Below, in pieces: positions 23,999-35,810 of a stretch of 64,000 nucleotides of DNA. This DNA comes from Gymnopus androsaceus JB14 (lineage: Eukaryota > Basidiomycota > Agaricomycetes > Agaricales > Omphalotaceae). The position numbers and the translations under genes are program-made. How positions within the stretch are numbered: position 1 is the stretch's first letter; every line of letters starts with the position of its first letter. The DNA lies in the NCBI GenBank assembly GCA_009733575.1, contig ML769417.1, positions 124,001-188,000 on the forward strand, given 5' to 3'. A model generated the notes under the pieces. That model saw only the letters and a list, made by a program, of their open reading frames with translations, was not told the DNA's origin and made no database searches.

Positions 23999-24380
23999 CT
24001 ATATAACTGCATCCTCTCCAACTATTGGATCCCGACGCGATACGCGAACCATCCTCCGGTATCTCTGCCCTGGGATCTTGCAGTGAATTTGAAACGAGCC
24101 TCCGCCATATTCGTCCTTGGTACAGGCTGTTTAGAATTTATCAGTAGGGGTTCAAGTTGTACTTCAACTTGGAGCCACTTACTTCCATGTTCCTCCACAT
24201 AATTTTGGTTTTTAAATGAGCATGCAGTACCTAGATTTTGATCGGTACATGCTGGATGAGATGCACGCGTCAAAGAGGGATCAAACGGTATAGGTCCATG
24301 CACTCACAAGCACTGGCTTGACTGACCATGAGTAGGACGAGAGTTGCGCTCAGCGCAGTGACAAAGATAGGAAGACGCAT
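23999..24380 (-). CDS. small secreted cysteine-containing protein
   Basis: Three exons (24380-24308, 24251-24183, 24126-23999) join in frame to 89 residues. An N-terminal signal peptide (VTALSATLVLLMVSQASA) is followed by a mature chain with four cysteines spaced C-X8-C-X13-C-X13-C (SCTDQNLGTAC, CTKDEYGGG, HCK). The tail is basic (RYRRMVRVSRR). This is the profile of a fungal small secreted protein, which may act as an effector or surface peptide; no family is recognised. It is intact, unlike some neighbours. Confidence 0.6.
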
Positions 24381-24702
24381 GGTAAAACGATAAGTAGGTG
24401 GAATTCAAACAAAACAGACCAGCTGCTTGTGACGAGTTGGGGATTAGACGTCGTGAGGTTTTCAGAAAGTAAGTTGACCTTTTATACAACTGAGTAGTAT
24501 TAATAATACTATATAATAAATTTGTCGTTTCCGAGTCCTTGCTTGGCATGCCACTGAAAACCGAATTTCGAATATTTACGCCGGTTCATCATATCGTTCA
24601 TATCGACAGTTTATTCAAATTATTGCTATGGCTGAGTAGCTTTCATCCTGAAACGGGTAACGCCGAGAAATCCGAACTCGCAAAAAACAGTGCTGATTGA
24701 TA

Positions 24703-24743
24703 GAAGGAAGGCAGGAAGGAAGGAAGGAAGAAGGAAGGAAGGA
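24703..24743. repeat. GGAA microsatellite
   Basis: Imperfect (GGAA)n run of about 40 bp with single C and A interruptions. It sits directly before the left-most fragment of the R1 repeat and marks the edge of the repeat-rich cluster. Confidence 0.85.
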
Positions 24744-24814
24744 TTATTACACGGCATGGTCCAAGTGGCTCCAGAGCACCGGGTGTAGCAAACACCATCA
24801 TCTCTGGGCTCCCG

Positions 24815-24915
24815 CTAAGGGGGAAGGGAGAAGCCTGGGTCCTTAAAGTAGTTCTACTTTGAAATTGTAGACAGTCTACGGGAGATCGTACGGTACGCCG
24901 TTCACCATCAAATTT
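24815..24915. repeat. R1 repeat, internally deleted copy
   Basis: GAAGGGAGAAGCCTGGGTCC, then the CTTAAAGTAG block, jumps directly to ATTGTAGACAGTCTACGGG and GCCGTTC. The same two ends are about 450 bp apart in the full copies at 27.2 and 42.2 kb. It therefore keeps both ends of R1 and lacks the hairpin-rich middle. Confidence 0.75.
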
Positions 24916-25394
24916 CGATCAATAGCCACTTTCACTATACAATAACCTAATTAGTGTCGCCGATTGTATTATAGACATTTTCGAACCGTTTTATGTGCCA
25001 ATTGTACAATCGGAAACGAAAGGGATGAGCAGGAGAGACCAGTGAGAGGCCGGAACGTGCTCTGTGTGCAGAGAGATATGTCACTGAAGAAATTCACATA
25101 TTTTCTTAAAAGATTTCGCGGAGACCAGAGTATGAGAATTTATCAGAAATCGGTGCCTGCTCAGGAGAGAACCGTGCAGCAGTGTACCCAAGACGCCACC
25201 TGTAAACAGACTTGAAGGTAAAAGGCCTAGGATTAGTTATTATTAGCACAAAATTCGAGAGAAGGCTTGGTCCCGGAGGCGTGTACTTATTCTGGCTGTC
25301 AAGCAACGTCAGCGATCTAGACTGCTAAAATCCGCAGATAGGCGAACACGAATACTGTCGAAGCTCAGATGTCATTCGGATAGTTTATTTCATT

Positions 25395-26340
25395 TTGAAG
25401 CAGCAGAACTGGATTGACGCGTACGCGTCGAGAATGACTCACAAGAACGAGACGCGTGATGGCGTGAGAATTCCAATACATTACCCGCAATGTCTTCTTC
25501 CTGCCGACTCAGTCATCGAAAGCGTTGAAACTGATCGTAACAAGCTGCATATCTCGCTCAAGAACTTGATCCACAAGATGGAGCTGAAGGGCCGACGGAC
25601 TTTGCCTACTTTTAGTGAAGTTATCGACAATGGTTGGCGGCTTTTGTCTTCGTTTCTCAAGATTCTAGCGGAATTTTGACCTACCTTCCTTGTGTTCCTC
25701 GTCAGCAACAAGTTTTCCTTAGGAAATCCGGACGTGTGTGTCCGAAAGGTCTTTCACCTTAGGTTGGCGGCATTGGGCAAGTTCTGAGCGAGGAGGTGTA
25801 GGTGAAAATTTGGTACTAATGAAGAGGTACGTTCTGGAATAGTTTATCCTTGTACTTTCGACTGAGATCTATGAATTATCAACCGGAAGAGACCATTCCT
25901 GAGCCTTCCAAATGGCCGAGGACTGTTGCTACTGACGCTCCTTCTAAAGATCTATCTCTTCTTGGTCCTCCACCGCGTCTCACACTCCCTGCTTCACTGA
26001 AGCCTAAGGTTCCTTCCAGCCTCCTTGCCTGCCCCTCAATCTTCCGCTTCCCTCAGTGCCTCGGCGAAATTTCAGTGACCACCAGCTCGCGAAGGGTGCC
26101 TAATACGAAGCAAGTGCGGTGGCGTCGGAAGCTTCGAGCGCGGTCCAGATCAGCGTCGAGCAGCGCGACATTGTAGGAGGTACTCGACAATCTCCGATAA
26201 CTTCATCGATCCCATTCCAACTTGGATCCCTTTATCATCAGTCCAATTACTACGCTGTTATATTCTCCTTGCACTTTGTTTTTCGTTGCAGAGATGCAGA
26301 TGCGCTCCGCCAGGTCTTCGACGGAGTTTCCGAGGCATGA
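25395..26340 (+). pseudogene. phi family, decayed copy 1
   Basis: The piece 25395-25679 resembles the N-terminal exon of the intact phi genes (VETDRNKLHISLKNLIHKMELK against VEAGRHKLYVSLISLLEKKEL). The piece 25850-26176 resembles their proline-rich exons (DAPSKDLSLLGPPPRLTLP). Frames do not join and the C-terminal exon is scrambled. Weakly similar remains continue to about 27060. The nearest relative is the broken copy at 40.8-42.0 kb, with which it shares the segment 26090-26340. Confidence 0.6.
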
Positions 26341-27174
26341 CCTTCTTCGTTATCTTTCTTGGACATGAGCACCTCCACCATTGGACGGAGACCTTCTCGA
26401 AGGATTATCGAAGCGTGGTCTCAAGCTGAACAGGGGAATTAACGCAACTGAAGGGATGATGTTGTATCTAGTATTATCTGGGTATGCAGTTTCTTCTTCC
26501 TACATCTTTATAACTCGTCTGATCTTCACATAGATACCGGTGCTTCACAATTGAGTATAGATGGGAAGATCAAGTTGAAAAGTGACAACCGACTGCAATC
26601 TTTCACTCTGAGAAGGGACTACGATTCGAAGGTAGGAACGTGATCTCTGTGGACATCGTCACTGGGTGAGTCTTTTCTTCCCAGTGAGCATCGAACGAAT
26701 TTACTAAATTGAGGATTTATAACCAGTTACGGCGACGCACGTACCGTCATTCGTCAAATCTGTGGAGACCAAGTCGCAAAGCAGAGCTATTTTACGCTAT
26801 GAGTGAGCGTTTTTGGCTGCATAATTCCGAGTCTGAAACTTCGTTGAACCTCACCTTGGCGTTACAAACTATTTCTCTGTGATCCGTTCGCATTCAAAGT
26901 ATTTGGCTCTTCGTAAGTGTTTTATTGAATACATGTCTGTTCTCGACCGTTGCTGATAGAATGATATGTAGAAATCAAGGCGACGGAGGAAAATTTGGGA
27001 CCGAGATATTCGATAGCTGACAATTTACTGGTTGTAATCATCTAATATTTCGTGTAGCTTACTAGCTATGCGTTTGGTACGAATTCAATAACGAGTACTA
27101 TGTTTCTTTCCTTTTTCGTCTGATCCAGTCGTCTAGTTAAACGAAACGTCAGGTCGACTAAGTAATAGTTGAAT

Positions 27175-27760
27175 ACAACATTAATTAAAGAAAGAAAAAA
27201 CAACGCTGATTTATAGAAGAAGGGAAGGGAGAAGCCTGGGTCCTTAAAGTAGCCCTACTATCAAAGTAGTTCTACCAAGAGCTTCGTCGGAGTAGCTGCA
27301 CCGAAGCTACAACAGGGCCGACATTGTGATACTGGCCGTCACTCTCAGGCGAAGCCTCTATGGCAGAGCTTCAATTAGGATAGAAACTGCGCACTGAGAG
27401 CTTGGTTAACGGCCAGTATCAATGATGAAATCAAGCGTTGAGAGCAATTCCAATGAAGGTATTGCTAGCGGCAATCTACGGCAGGACTTTATTAGAGTCC
27501 TGGATTACTTCCAGACCTAGCTGAAGACCGCGACACACTACAACGATTGAAGCATTAATAGTGCATATCAGCCTCAGCTAGTGCAATGAGTCCGGGGTTA
27601 AGCACCAACACCGCTGAGAGCCAAGGTTTTCACCAAGGCTTACTTTCTATAAGAGCTCAATCTATGCTAGGCGACAGACTTTCAATTGTAGACAGTCTAC
27701 GGGAAATCGCACGCCGTTCGCCAGCTGTAGGGGTCAATTTTCGATCAGGCGATCTCGAGG
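27175..27760. repeat. R1 repeat, full copy a (hairpin-r rich, noncoding)
   Basis: About 580 bp, nearly identical to 42168-42750 and in the same orientation just upstream of a phi gene. It carries a series of self-complementary pieces: TGATACTGGCCGT (27327-27339) with ACGGCCAGTATCA (27409-27421), enclosing CTCTCAG/CTGAGAG; AGCTTCG/CGAAGCT; AGGACT/AGTCCT; and the near-palindrome GTAGACAGTCTAC. There is no open frame of note. It could be a non-autonomous element or a structured RNA. Confidence 0.8.
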
Positions 27761-28200
27761 TCCCTATACCATTACTACCATTACTACATTACTACCACCG
27801 AATTAGTAGTACCAGCGCATAGTAATTGTAGACGAAGGTGAAAAGCCTAGAACTTGTTGCTATTAGTATTAGTGAATATTCTTGGACGTTATTCTGATGT
27901 TCACTGAGTAGTGCCGGAGACTGGTGCAAACTCCCCGATACCCAGATAGGTAAACAAAATAATCTCGAAGCCTTAATATGCTGCCCAGTTTCCGAGCTCG
28001 TATGATTCTGAGCAGTAGAACAGTACGCGTTCTCGATGCTGACTCAAAAGAACGAGACGCGTGATCTTGATGGCGCGACAGGTTTGAATACGGCGCGCAT
28101 AATTCCGCTCTCTTCATTCCGAACCACCATTTGCTCGCCGGTCGGGCTCAGCGCAACCTTTTTATTTTTATATTCACCACTTCTCTCTCGCTCTTCAGTA

Positions 28201-29852
28201 ATGCCTACCTCTATAAAATCACAGAGTCTAGCCGCTTTAAGAGGATTTCTCATGGGCAAGACAGCGCTCTATCCCTTCAATGTAGATCTCGGACAGTATG
28301 TCATCCAACCGGGCAAGACGAGCGTGGAAGCTGGTCGTCACAAGCTATACGTCTCGCTTATCAGTTTACTCGAGAAGAAAGAGCTGAGGAAGCATGCAGA
28401 CGCCAAAGTATGCATTTTCTTATTCTTCGTTCACTTTACCAACCTTTATCGACAGTTATATGCGGACTTTTTGTGCTCATCCGACCAGTTGAAGGTTGTT
28501 ATGACACTACACAAGAAAATTTTGGCTCTTCTTGCTCTAAACAACTCGCCGTTAGGAAACGTTGACGTTTGCATCCAACAGGCGTTCTCGCCCTACATCG
28601 AGGGTATTGGGGAAGTTTTCAGCGGCATGTAAGATATCTCTGCTTTCATTGGGAATGATTCTGATACATACTTGTTCTCTCATCTTAGCATGAGCGGGAT
28701 CGACGCCAAGATTGTGTGTGTTTTTCAAAGCTTAGTCCCATAATACCACTGATGTGTATTGCCGATGTAGGAGCCGATGGCGATCAGGAAAAGACCGCAC
28801 GACGAAGATCTTTCGGATTTGCCAGTCAAGAAGATGAAGTCAGATGCCAAACCTGACGCTCCTCCGCTGAAGGTAGTTTCCTCTTTCCTCCATCGTCTCA
28901 GCTCGCTTATACTGTATACTTGCAGAGAGCTCCCGCACCTCCGGGTCCTCCGCCAAGTCTCCCACTTCCTCCATTGCCCGAGCCCAAAGCGACCTCTTGC
29001 CCACTTCCTCCTCGCGGAAATCTCAAGGACCACCCTCTCGCGAAGCTCCTTAGAGCGCAACACAAAGCAATTGAGGTGGCGTCGGAACCTTCAAACGCTG
29101 CGGCTCGTCAACGATCCAAGAACGCTGGACCCACTTGCGCCAATTCGCCGGATCCCTTTTTCGTTCCATCTGGATCTGGGACGAGTGCACCTGACCGATG
29201 GCTTATCCCTTTGAAGCCTGTGGCATGCGAGTCGAGTGCTTCTACCCTGTCATCACCCACACCAGTTACTGGTAGCGTCGATGTTCTTTCATTCCATTCT
29301 CTGCGCCCATTAGGTTCTCCAAATCAGGATTCAAAGCCATCGGTCTCGTTCTTAGACTCTTCCGCTGCCACTCTTTCTGACGCCCGCTCCGAATCATGCG
29401 TCAACGACCCGATGGCGTCATTCTCGTCCTCGTTCGGTCCATTACCTTCAAGGGAGGGCGCGGTCGATGATTCTGCTTCGTTAGGTACCGAGTCGATGGC
29501 GTCGTTCCTAGCGTCATTGGTTCCTCCAGAAGATGTAAACAACGATGTGGATGGTAATGATGTTACTGGGGGTTCCTTTTCATCGTCGGTGAAACCCCTG
29601 TCAGCCTTGTTCTCGTTGATTCCTCCACCAGCTCCTGGGCAAGATAGCCGCCAAGAGTTCGACGAAGGAAATCAATCTCAAGCTTCCTCATCATCATCGG
29701 TGCTTACCTCTCCGCCTCCACCGCCTCCTGCTCCTCAAGGAGAAGGAAATGAAGCTATAGATGAAGTCAGGGAATGCAACTCACCCGTTTGCCTTGCACA
29801 AAAAGCGGCTCTTGAAGCCATTCTGCAGCTGGTTCTACGTGTGCTGGGGTAG
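28201..29852 (+). CDS. phi family member (intact), unrecognised nuclear-type protein
   Basis: Exons 28201-28407, 28456-28628, 28689-28713, 28771-28872 and 28926-29852 join in frame to about 478 residues. The N-terminal part is helical (SLAALRGFLMGKTALYPF, SLISLLEKKELRKHADAK). Exon 4 holds a two-part nuclear localisation signal (RKRPHDED..VKKMKSD). The rest is low-complexity Ser/Pro, with conserved islands FVPSGSGT, SPTPVTG, MASFSSSFGPLP and a proline run (SPPPPPPAPQGEG). It ends in a Cys-containing helix (ECNSPVCLAQKAALEAILQL). I recognise no domain. The paralogue at 43.2-44.9 kb has the same five-exon structure. It lies tail-to-tail with the double-kelch gene, stops 274 bp apart. R1 and a TATA-poor leader lie upstream. 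Confidence 0.72.
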
Positions 29853-30125
29853 CCGGATCTCCTGTTTTTTTTTTGCCATTGTGGGTTTTACGACGGAACA
29901 GACACTAGATATTCGACCATATACTACAATCCAACAACTCTCCACACGATACCCAGGTAGAGTTTTTTCTAGATTTGTATGGCACATAGCCTCTTGTACT
30001 TTTTTCGATATTGTACATATATACAGAATACTATACATACAGTACTACTTACAACTGTCGAATCTTAACCTGAACGAATGTTCACTTTCAATGCGAGCAG
30101 CGAGTGAGGAGATTGGGTATTGAAA

Positions 30126-33100
30126 CTACGCGACCTTCTGGGCGGACTTGGTGTTGGGGTACTTGATATGTTCTATTGAAGCATTAGGACAGCTGCAAGT
30201 AACAATGTACTAGAGATACGTACTCGTATCCAAGACATGCACATAGTTTGCTTCCTCTGGTTTAGTTGGCGTGAATGATTCGCCTCCCAACACAAATACT
30301 TGATCACCGAAAGAAGCCATAGCATGTCCAGAGCGTCCGCTGGGAGCTGGTCCCATGTTTTGGAACATATACCATCGCTGATCTGCGATTCTAAGCATTA
30401 GAATCGTGCTCAGGAAAAAAGTTCAAGAGATATACTTGATAGTTTGAAGGCAGCTAAATCGTTCAAATCCTTGCCATCGACTCCTCGTCCGCCGAAAATA
30501 TACATAACATCGTCTACGAGTGCTGCGGCATGACCTTCTCTGGGTGCGGGAATGAAACCAATACAGGTGAGTTCAGACCATTGTCTAGTAGTCAGATCAA
30601 AGGACCAGGTGTCGTTGTAATGATACTGTCCGTCACTTCCTCCGAAACTGGAAAACGGTTTGGTTTTGTAAGTTTTTACAGAGGGTTGAAGCTTACATTA
30701 TGATACGGTCTCCGTGGTTTATACAGACGTGGCCCAGTCGTTGAGCAGGTCTTTCCGGAGAGGTTGGTTCCATTAATTCCCATTGTGGCCGGCTTCGTAC
30801 TGAAGTTACAGTCAATATCATTAACACAAAGTATGGAGTTTATAGCTTACACGAATTAAGATCAAAAGACCATAAATCATTCAAAAACTCTCCGTCGACC
30901 TGACCACCAAAGATTATGAATTTTGACGTGTGCGCCATAGTCACTGCATGCCCATATCGTCCAACAGGACTAGGTCCGCTAACAGTAACACGAGTCCATT
31001 TCTTAGATTCTGTCGTTTGATGGTGAGTAAAAGAAATGTTGATTAAACAGAGATTGGCTCACGTAGATTCATTAAGTAAAGTCCGTCGTCCTGTTTATCA
31101 TCCTGTCTCGATATTGGGTCCGTCTTGGTATCGCCTCCCCAAACAATCAAAACATTGCTGACGATAGCACTAGCATGTCCTACTCTGGGAGATGGGATCT
31201 CACCGGCTGTCTGTAGTAGCGTGGCGGACAGCTCGCGAGCATGGAGAAGGTAGAGGTCGTTCCGAGCAGTCTCCCGAACAAGACCACCGAAAAGATATAA
31301 TGTACCGTCCCTGGTCGCTGTGGCGGGGAGAGCATGGCCATATCGAGGGAAGGGTGGAGGTGAAGAATCTGTAGCAGGGGTTGCATCGAGGAGCGGGGGA
31401 AGCAGGTCTAGTCGATGAACAGACCAGGGATAAGTTGGATGTGCAGTGGACAACTGGGAAGGTTGCTGGTCTTGGATAGGACCAGAAGAGTTCTGAACTA
31501 CACGACTAATGTTTGCGTCAGGGTACTTGATAAGTTCTATTTAAGCATTAGCCCAACTGTAACACAATAGAGTAGAGATACACACTTGTATCCAAGACAT
31601 GCACACAGTTTGCTTCTTCTGGTTTAGTTGGCGTGAGTGATTCGCCTCCCAACACAAATACTTGATCGCCGAAAGAAGCCATGGCATGTCCAGAGCCTCC
31701 GCTGGGAGCTGGTCCCATGTTTCGGAACATGAACCATCGTTGATCTATCGGAGTACTAAGTATTAGAATCGCACTCAGGAAAGAAGTTCAAGAGATTTTA
31801 CTCGATAGTTTGAAGGCAGCTAAATCGTTCAGAGCATTACCGTCGACTCCTCGTCCACCAAAAACATACATGATGTCGTCTACGAGCGCTGCAGCATGGC
31901 CTTCTCTAGGTGCAGGGATGTAACCAATGCAGGCGAGTTCGGACCACTTCCTGGTAGTCAGATCAAAGGACCAGGTGTCATTGTAATGATATTGTCCGTC
32001 GGTTCCTCCGAAACTGGGAAACAGTTCAGTTTTGTAAGTTTCTACGAGGAGTGAAGCATACATTATAATACGGTCTCTATGGTTTATACAGACATGACCC
32101 GTTCGTTGAGCAGGTCTTTCCGGAGACGTTGGTTCAATTGATTCCCATCGCTGTAGTGACGAAAGTGAAGCACTCCGAATTGGTCTCGTAGGACCATATT
32201 CAAGAGTTTCCTCTCCTTTATAGGGATTTGGGACAGGCGTATAGGCTGGCGGAACATCTTCGTCTATACTAGAGTCCACTCTTGTGGACACTGAAGATGC
32301 CTGGGAAAGCTGCTGGCTACTACTGTGTCCATTTGGTTTTCAATGTAAGTTTCTACCTCTGAGAGGAGTGAAGCTTACGTTACAATATGGCCTTCATGTT
32401 TAATAGAAACATCGTTTATTCGTTGAGCAGGTTTTTCCGGGGCCTCTGGTTCACTCAATTTCCATCGTGGCCGTACTGCAAAGCACAGTTATTATCGCGC
32501 TGAGTACATTGAGTCGGTAGCTTACACGAATTAAGATCAAAAGACCAAAGATCGTTAAAGAACTTCCCGTCGCCCTGACCGCCAAAGATGATACACTTTG
32601 AGTTGTCCACCACAGTCATCGTATGTCCATATCGGCAAGCAGGACCGCTAGCAGCAACGCGATTCCATTCCTTGGTTTCTGTAGTATTATACGATGAGGC
32701 AAAAAAAATAAACAGAGATTGATTTCTGCTCACGGAGATTTAGTAGGTAAAGACCATCATCCCTTTCATCCTTTTTGTCGCCCTGCCATCTCAATTCTTG
32801 ATCCGTGTCGGTATCACCTCCCCAAACAATCAAATCCGTGGTGACGATGACACTAGCGTGTCCTACTCTGGGAGATGGTATGTCACCAGATGTCTGTATC
32901 AGCGTAGAAGACAGGTCACCAATAGCCTGGATAAGGTAAAGTTCGTTCCGAGCAGTCTCCCCAACAAGACCACCAAAAAGATATAGTTCACCATTGAGGG
33001 TAGTTGCCACAGAGAGTCCGTATCGAGGGAAGGGTGGAGGTGAAGGCTCAGTAGCACGATGATCATCGAGGAGGAGTGGGGGAAGTAGGGCCAGTTGACG

Positions 33101-33217
33101 AGCAGACCATGGATAACCTGGTGACTGAGAAGCTTGCTGGAATTGGGTAGGACTAGAAGATTTCTGAGCTCGTTGTGTAAAACAACTGAAAATACTCTTT
33201 GCGGCTCCTGCGCTCAT
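30126..33217 (-). CDS. double kelch-repeat protein (two Tea1/Kel1-like beta-propellers in one gene)
   Basis: Starts at ATG 33217 (MSAGAAKSIFSCFTQRAQ). The first propeller follows: YPWSARQLALLPPLL, PPFPRYGLS, RVGHASVIV..LIVWGGDTDTD, CRYGHTMTVV..IIFGGQGDG, then an inserted piece with a PPAY motif (DEDVPPAYTP), RTGHVCINH, PREGHAAALVDDIMYVFGGRGVDG and RSGHAMASFGDQVFVLGGES-like. At 31536 an exon continues ELIKYPDANISRVVQNSS in the same frame straight into a second YPWSVHRL propeller, which ends IKYPNTKSAQKVA at 30126. About a dozen exons with 45-60 bp introns. Kelch proteins of this type are scaffolds at cell tips or signalling complexes. Each motif GG-x(n)-Y-x-W/F-D is seen; the single-gene fusion is inferred from the continuous frame and splice sites. 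Confidence 0.7.
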
Positions 33218-33486
33218 TCTCCTGGACCAATGTTCCTGTGTGCGAGTTATTTCTTGCTAGAGATAGATGAAGCTGTAAGGCAAGTCGTATTACCTGGTCA
33301 GAAGTTGAACCATCACGAACTGTTGGGAGAGTACAGCCAAGCTGCGCTCAAGAGTCAACTGTCCAAAAATAGCTGTACATGTCTAGGATGCCGATCCCGT
33401 CTTCTCATTCAGCGCTTGTTTGCAGATAAATACCTTTATTATTCCACTTGTCTTCCTCATTCGAAGTTATGGCGTTGTACCCAATT

Positions 33487-33690
33487 GGTACCGGTCAAAG
33501 TTGGGTCAAAGCTAGAAATTTTAAGTTCTTGGTCCGCGGCCCGATATTTCCGATCAGTGGGTCAAATTGCACTTGCTTATATAGTGCAAACGTTCTACAA
33601 AGCAGTAAGTAATTCGACTACACTGACTCTAATAATCTTTCTACGCTTTCAGCCAATCAAATTGAGCTTTCCACATTACTAGTTGGTCCA
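33487..33690. promoter_or_regulatory. repeated intergenic block (box 1)
   Basis: Contains the shared pieces GGTCAAAGCTAGAAATTTTA, CGGCCCGA, GTTCTACAAAGCAG and CCAATCAAATTGAGCTTTCC. The same ordered pieces recur near 39.66, 46.77, 52.51 and 52.99 kb. The block lies between a kelch gene and a phi fragment and so probably derives from a duplicated promoter or a small dispersed element. Confidence 0.6.
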
Positions 33691-33715
33691 ATTCTCCCCG
33701 TAAAGCTGGCATCGT

Positions 33716-34078
33716 TTGGGAAGACCTTTCCTGAACGAATCGATAGCCTCGTTCTCGTCTCCGAAGTTCGCTCCGCCATGCCAGTTCCTAGGCAAGATTG
33801 ACGCCAAGAGGTTGATGGAGCTGATCAATCTCAAGCTTCCTCCACCACCTCCTGCTCCTCAAGAAGATGTAAGGGCATCTACAGACGATGATAGGGAATG
33901 TATATATAGCTCAGAGGCCATTTTGCACTCGATGCAACAGTCACTGAGGATGTTGGATCTGATGGACTTCTTTTTGCATTGCCAGATGTATGGATGGAAG
34001 TTGGATGGAAGGGAGAGAGCTCGAGAGAGATCCGAAGGCAACACAAGAACTTTCTGTAGGATACCCATCAGACTTTAG
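33716..34078 (+). pseudogene. phi family, 3-prime fragment
   Basis: The frame encodes only the end of a phi protein: SIASFSSPKFAPP, the proline run (LPPPPPAPQED), an acidic DDDREC and a terminal helix (SEAILHSMQQSLRML). The 5-prime exons are missing. A sister fragment is at 47.9-48.2 kb, and each precedes a kelch/kinase unit on the opposite strand. Confidence 0.65.
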
Positions 34079-34224
34079 ATTTGTATAGCATCATGCTTTG
34101 TACATTTTTCGTAGTCTGAGTACTGGAAAAAATCTTGGCGAGCGAAAATAAGTACATACTGGATTGGGATAGTAAGATCGAAACTAGGCGACATCTTCTC
34201 ATCGCTATCCCTCGATGTACATAT

Positions 34225-35810
34225 TCATGTAGACTTGTTGACGTCAGGGTACTTGATATGTTCTGTGGAAGCATTAGGACATCCGCAAGTAACAATGGAC
34301 TAGAGATACATACTTGTATCCAAGACATGCATATAGTTTTCTTCCTCCGATTTAGTTGGTAGGAATGATTTGCCTCCCAACACAAACACTCGAGCACCGA
34401 AAGAAGCCATAGCATGTCCAGAGCGTCCGCTGGGAGCTGGTCCCATGTTTTGGAACATGTACCATCGTCGATCTATCAGAGTACTAAGTATTAGAATCGT
34501 ACTCAGGAAAGAAGTCCAAAGAAGTACTCGATAGTTTGAAAGCAGCTAAATCGTTCAAATCCTTACCATCAACGCCTCGTCCGCCAAAAATATACATAAC
34601 ATCGTCTACGAGTGCTGCGGCATGACCTTCTCTGGGTTTGGGAATGAAACCAATGCAGGTAAGTTCAGACCATTTTCTAGTAGTCAAATCAAAGGACCAG
34701 GTGTCATTGTAATGATGATGTCCGTCGGTTCCTCCGAAACTGGAAAACTGTTTGATTTTGCGGATTTCTGCAGAAGCGTGAAGCTCACATTATAATACGA
34801 TCGCCATGGTTTATACAGACGTGGCCCGTTCGTTGAGCAGGCTTTTCCGAGGACGTTGGTTCCATTAGATCCCATTGTACTGAAGTTACAGTCAATATCG
34901 TCGAAGCAAAGTATGGAGTTTATAGCTTACACGAATGAATATCAAAAGACCATAGATCATTGAAAAACTCCCCGTCGACCTGACCACCGAAGACTATGAA
35001 TTTTGATGTGTGCGCCATAGTCACTGCATGTCCATATCGTCCAACAGGACTAGGTCCGTCAGCAACAACACGAAACCATTCCTTGGATTCTGTTGTAATG
35101 GTGAGGAAAAAGTTGATTAAACAGAGATTGATTTTCGCTCGCGAAGATGCAGTAAGTAGAGTCTGTCGTCCTGTTTATCACCCTGCCTCGATTTCGGATT
35201 TGCCTTGGTATCGCCTCCCCAAAGAATCAAAAAATCGCTGATGATCACACTAGCATGTGCTACTCTGGGAGATGGGATCTCACCGGCTGTCTGTATTAGG
35301 GTAGCAGACAGGTCGCGAGCATGGAGAAGGTAGAGGTCGTTTCTAGCAGCATCCCGAACCACTCCACCAAAAAGATATAGTTCACCGTCCCTGGTCGCTG
35401 TGGCGGGGAGAGTATGACCATATCGAGGGAAGGGTAGAGGTGAAGGGTTTTCAGCAGGAACAAGAACACCTGGGTTGTTCGAGTCCTTGAGGACGGGAGG
35501 AGGTAGGACGATTCGACGAGCAGACCATGGATACGAAACTGCAGGCCTAGATGATTGAGAAGATTGTTGTTGAAAATGTTGCTGGTCTTGGGTAAGGCTC
35601 GAAGATTTTTGAACAACTTGCTGGCCGTTGTTACCAGCGCTTGGGGTCGCACTGATTTGGGTAGTACGAATGATGGTACCGGTATCCGCAGATGCGCCAG
35701 GTGTTATAATGAGTTCCGGAACTTTGCTACCATTCAGAACCTCCGATTCGCGAGGTGATGGGTCAGTTTGAGATGTGGTAGGAGCTTTCAGGTTCAAATT
35801 AGTGTGCTGT
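34225..35810 (-). CDS. kelch beta-propeller reading frame 3-prime of kinase 1
   Basis: A Ser/Thr/Gln-rich leader (TTSQTDPSPRESEVLNG, AGNNGQQVVQ) is followed by YPWSARRIVLPPPVL and about six kelch blades: FPRYGHTLPATATRDGELYLFGG, RVAHASVII..ILWGGDTK, RYGHAVTMAHTSKF, RTGHVCINHGDRIIM, PREGHAAALVDDVMYIFGGRGVDG and RSGHAMASFGARVFVLGG. It ends IKYPDVNKST. All exons appear intact. There is no ATG at the start of the leader. The frame begins immediately after the kinase stop codon, so it is either the 3-prime half of a kinase-kelch gene reached by splicing or a separate gene whose first exon I cannot see. Confidence 0.62.

Noticed and set aside
27301..27421. CRISPR-like array in the R1 block
   Set aside because: The repeated pieces are inverted pairs, not direct repeats with spacers, and the genome is eukaryotic.
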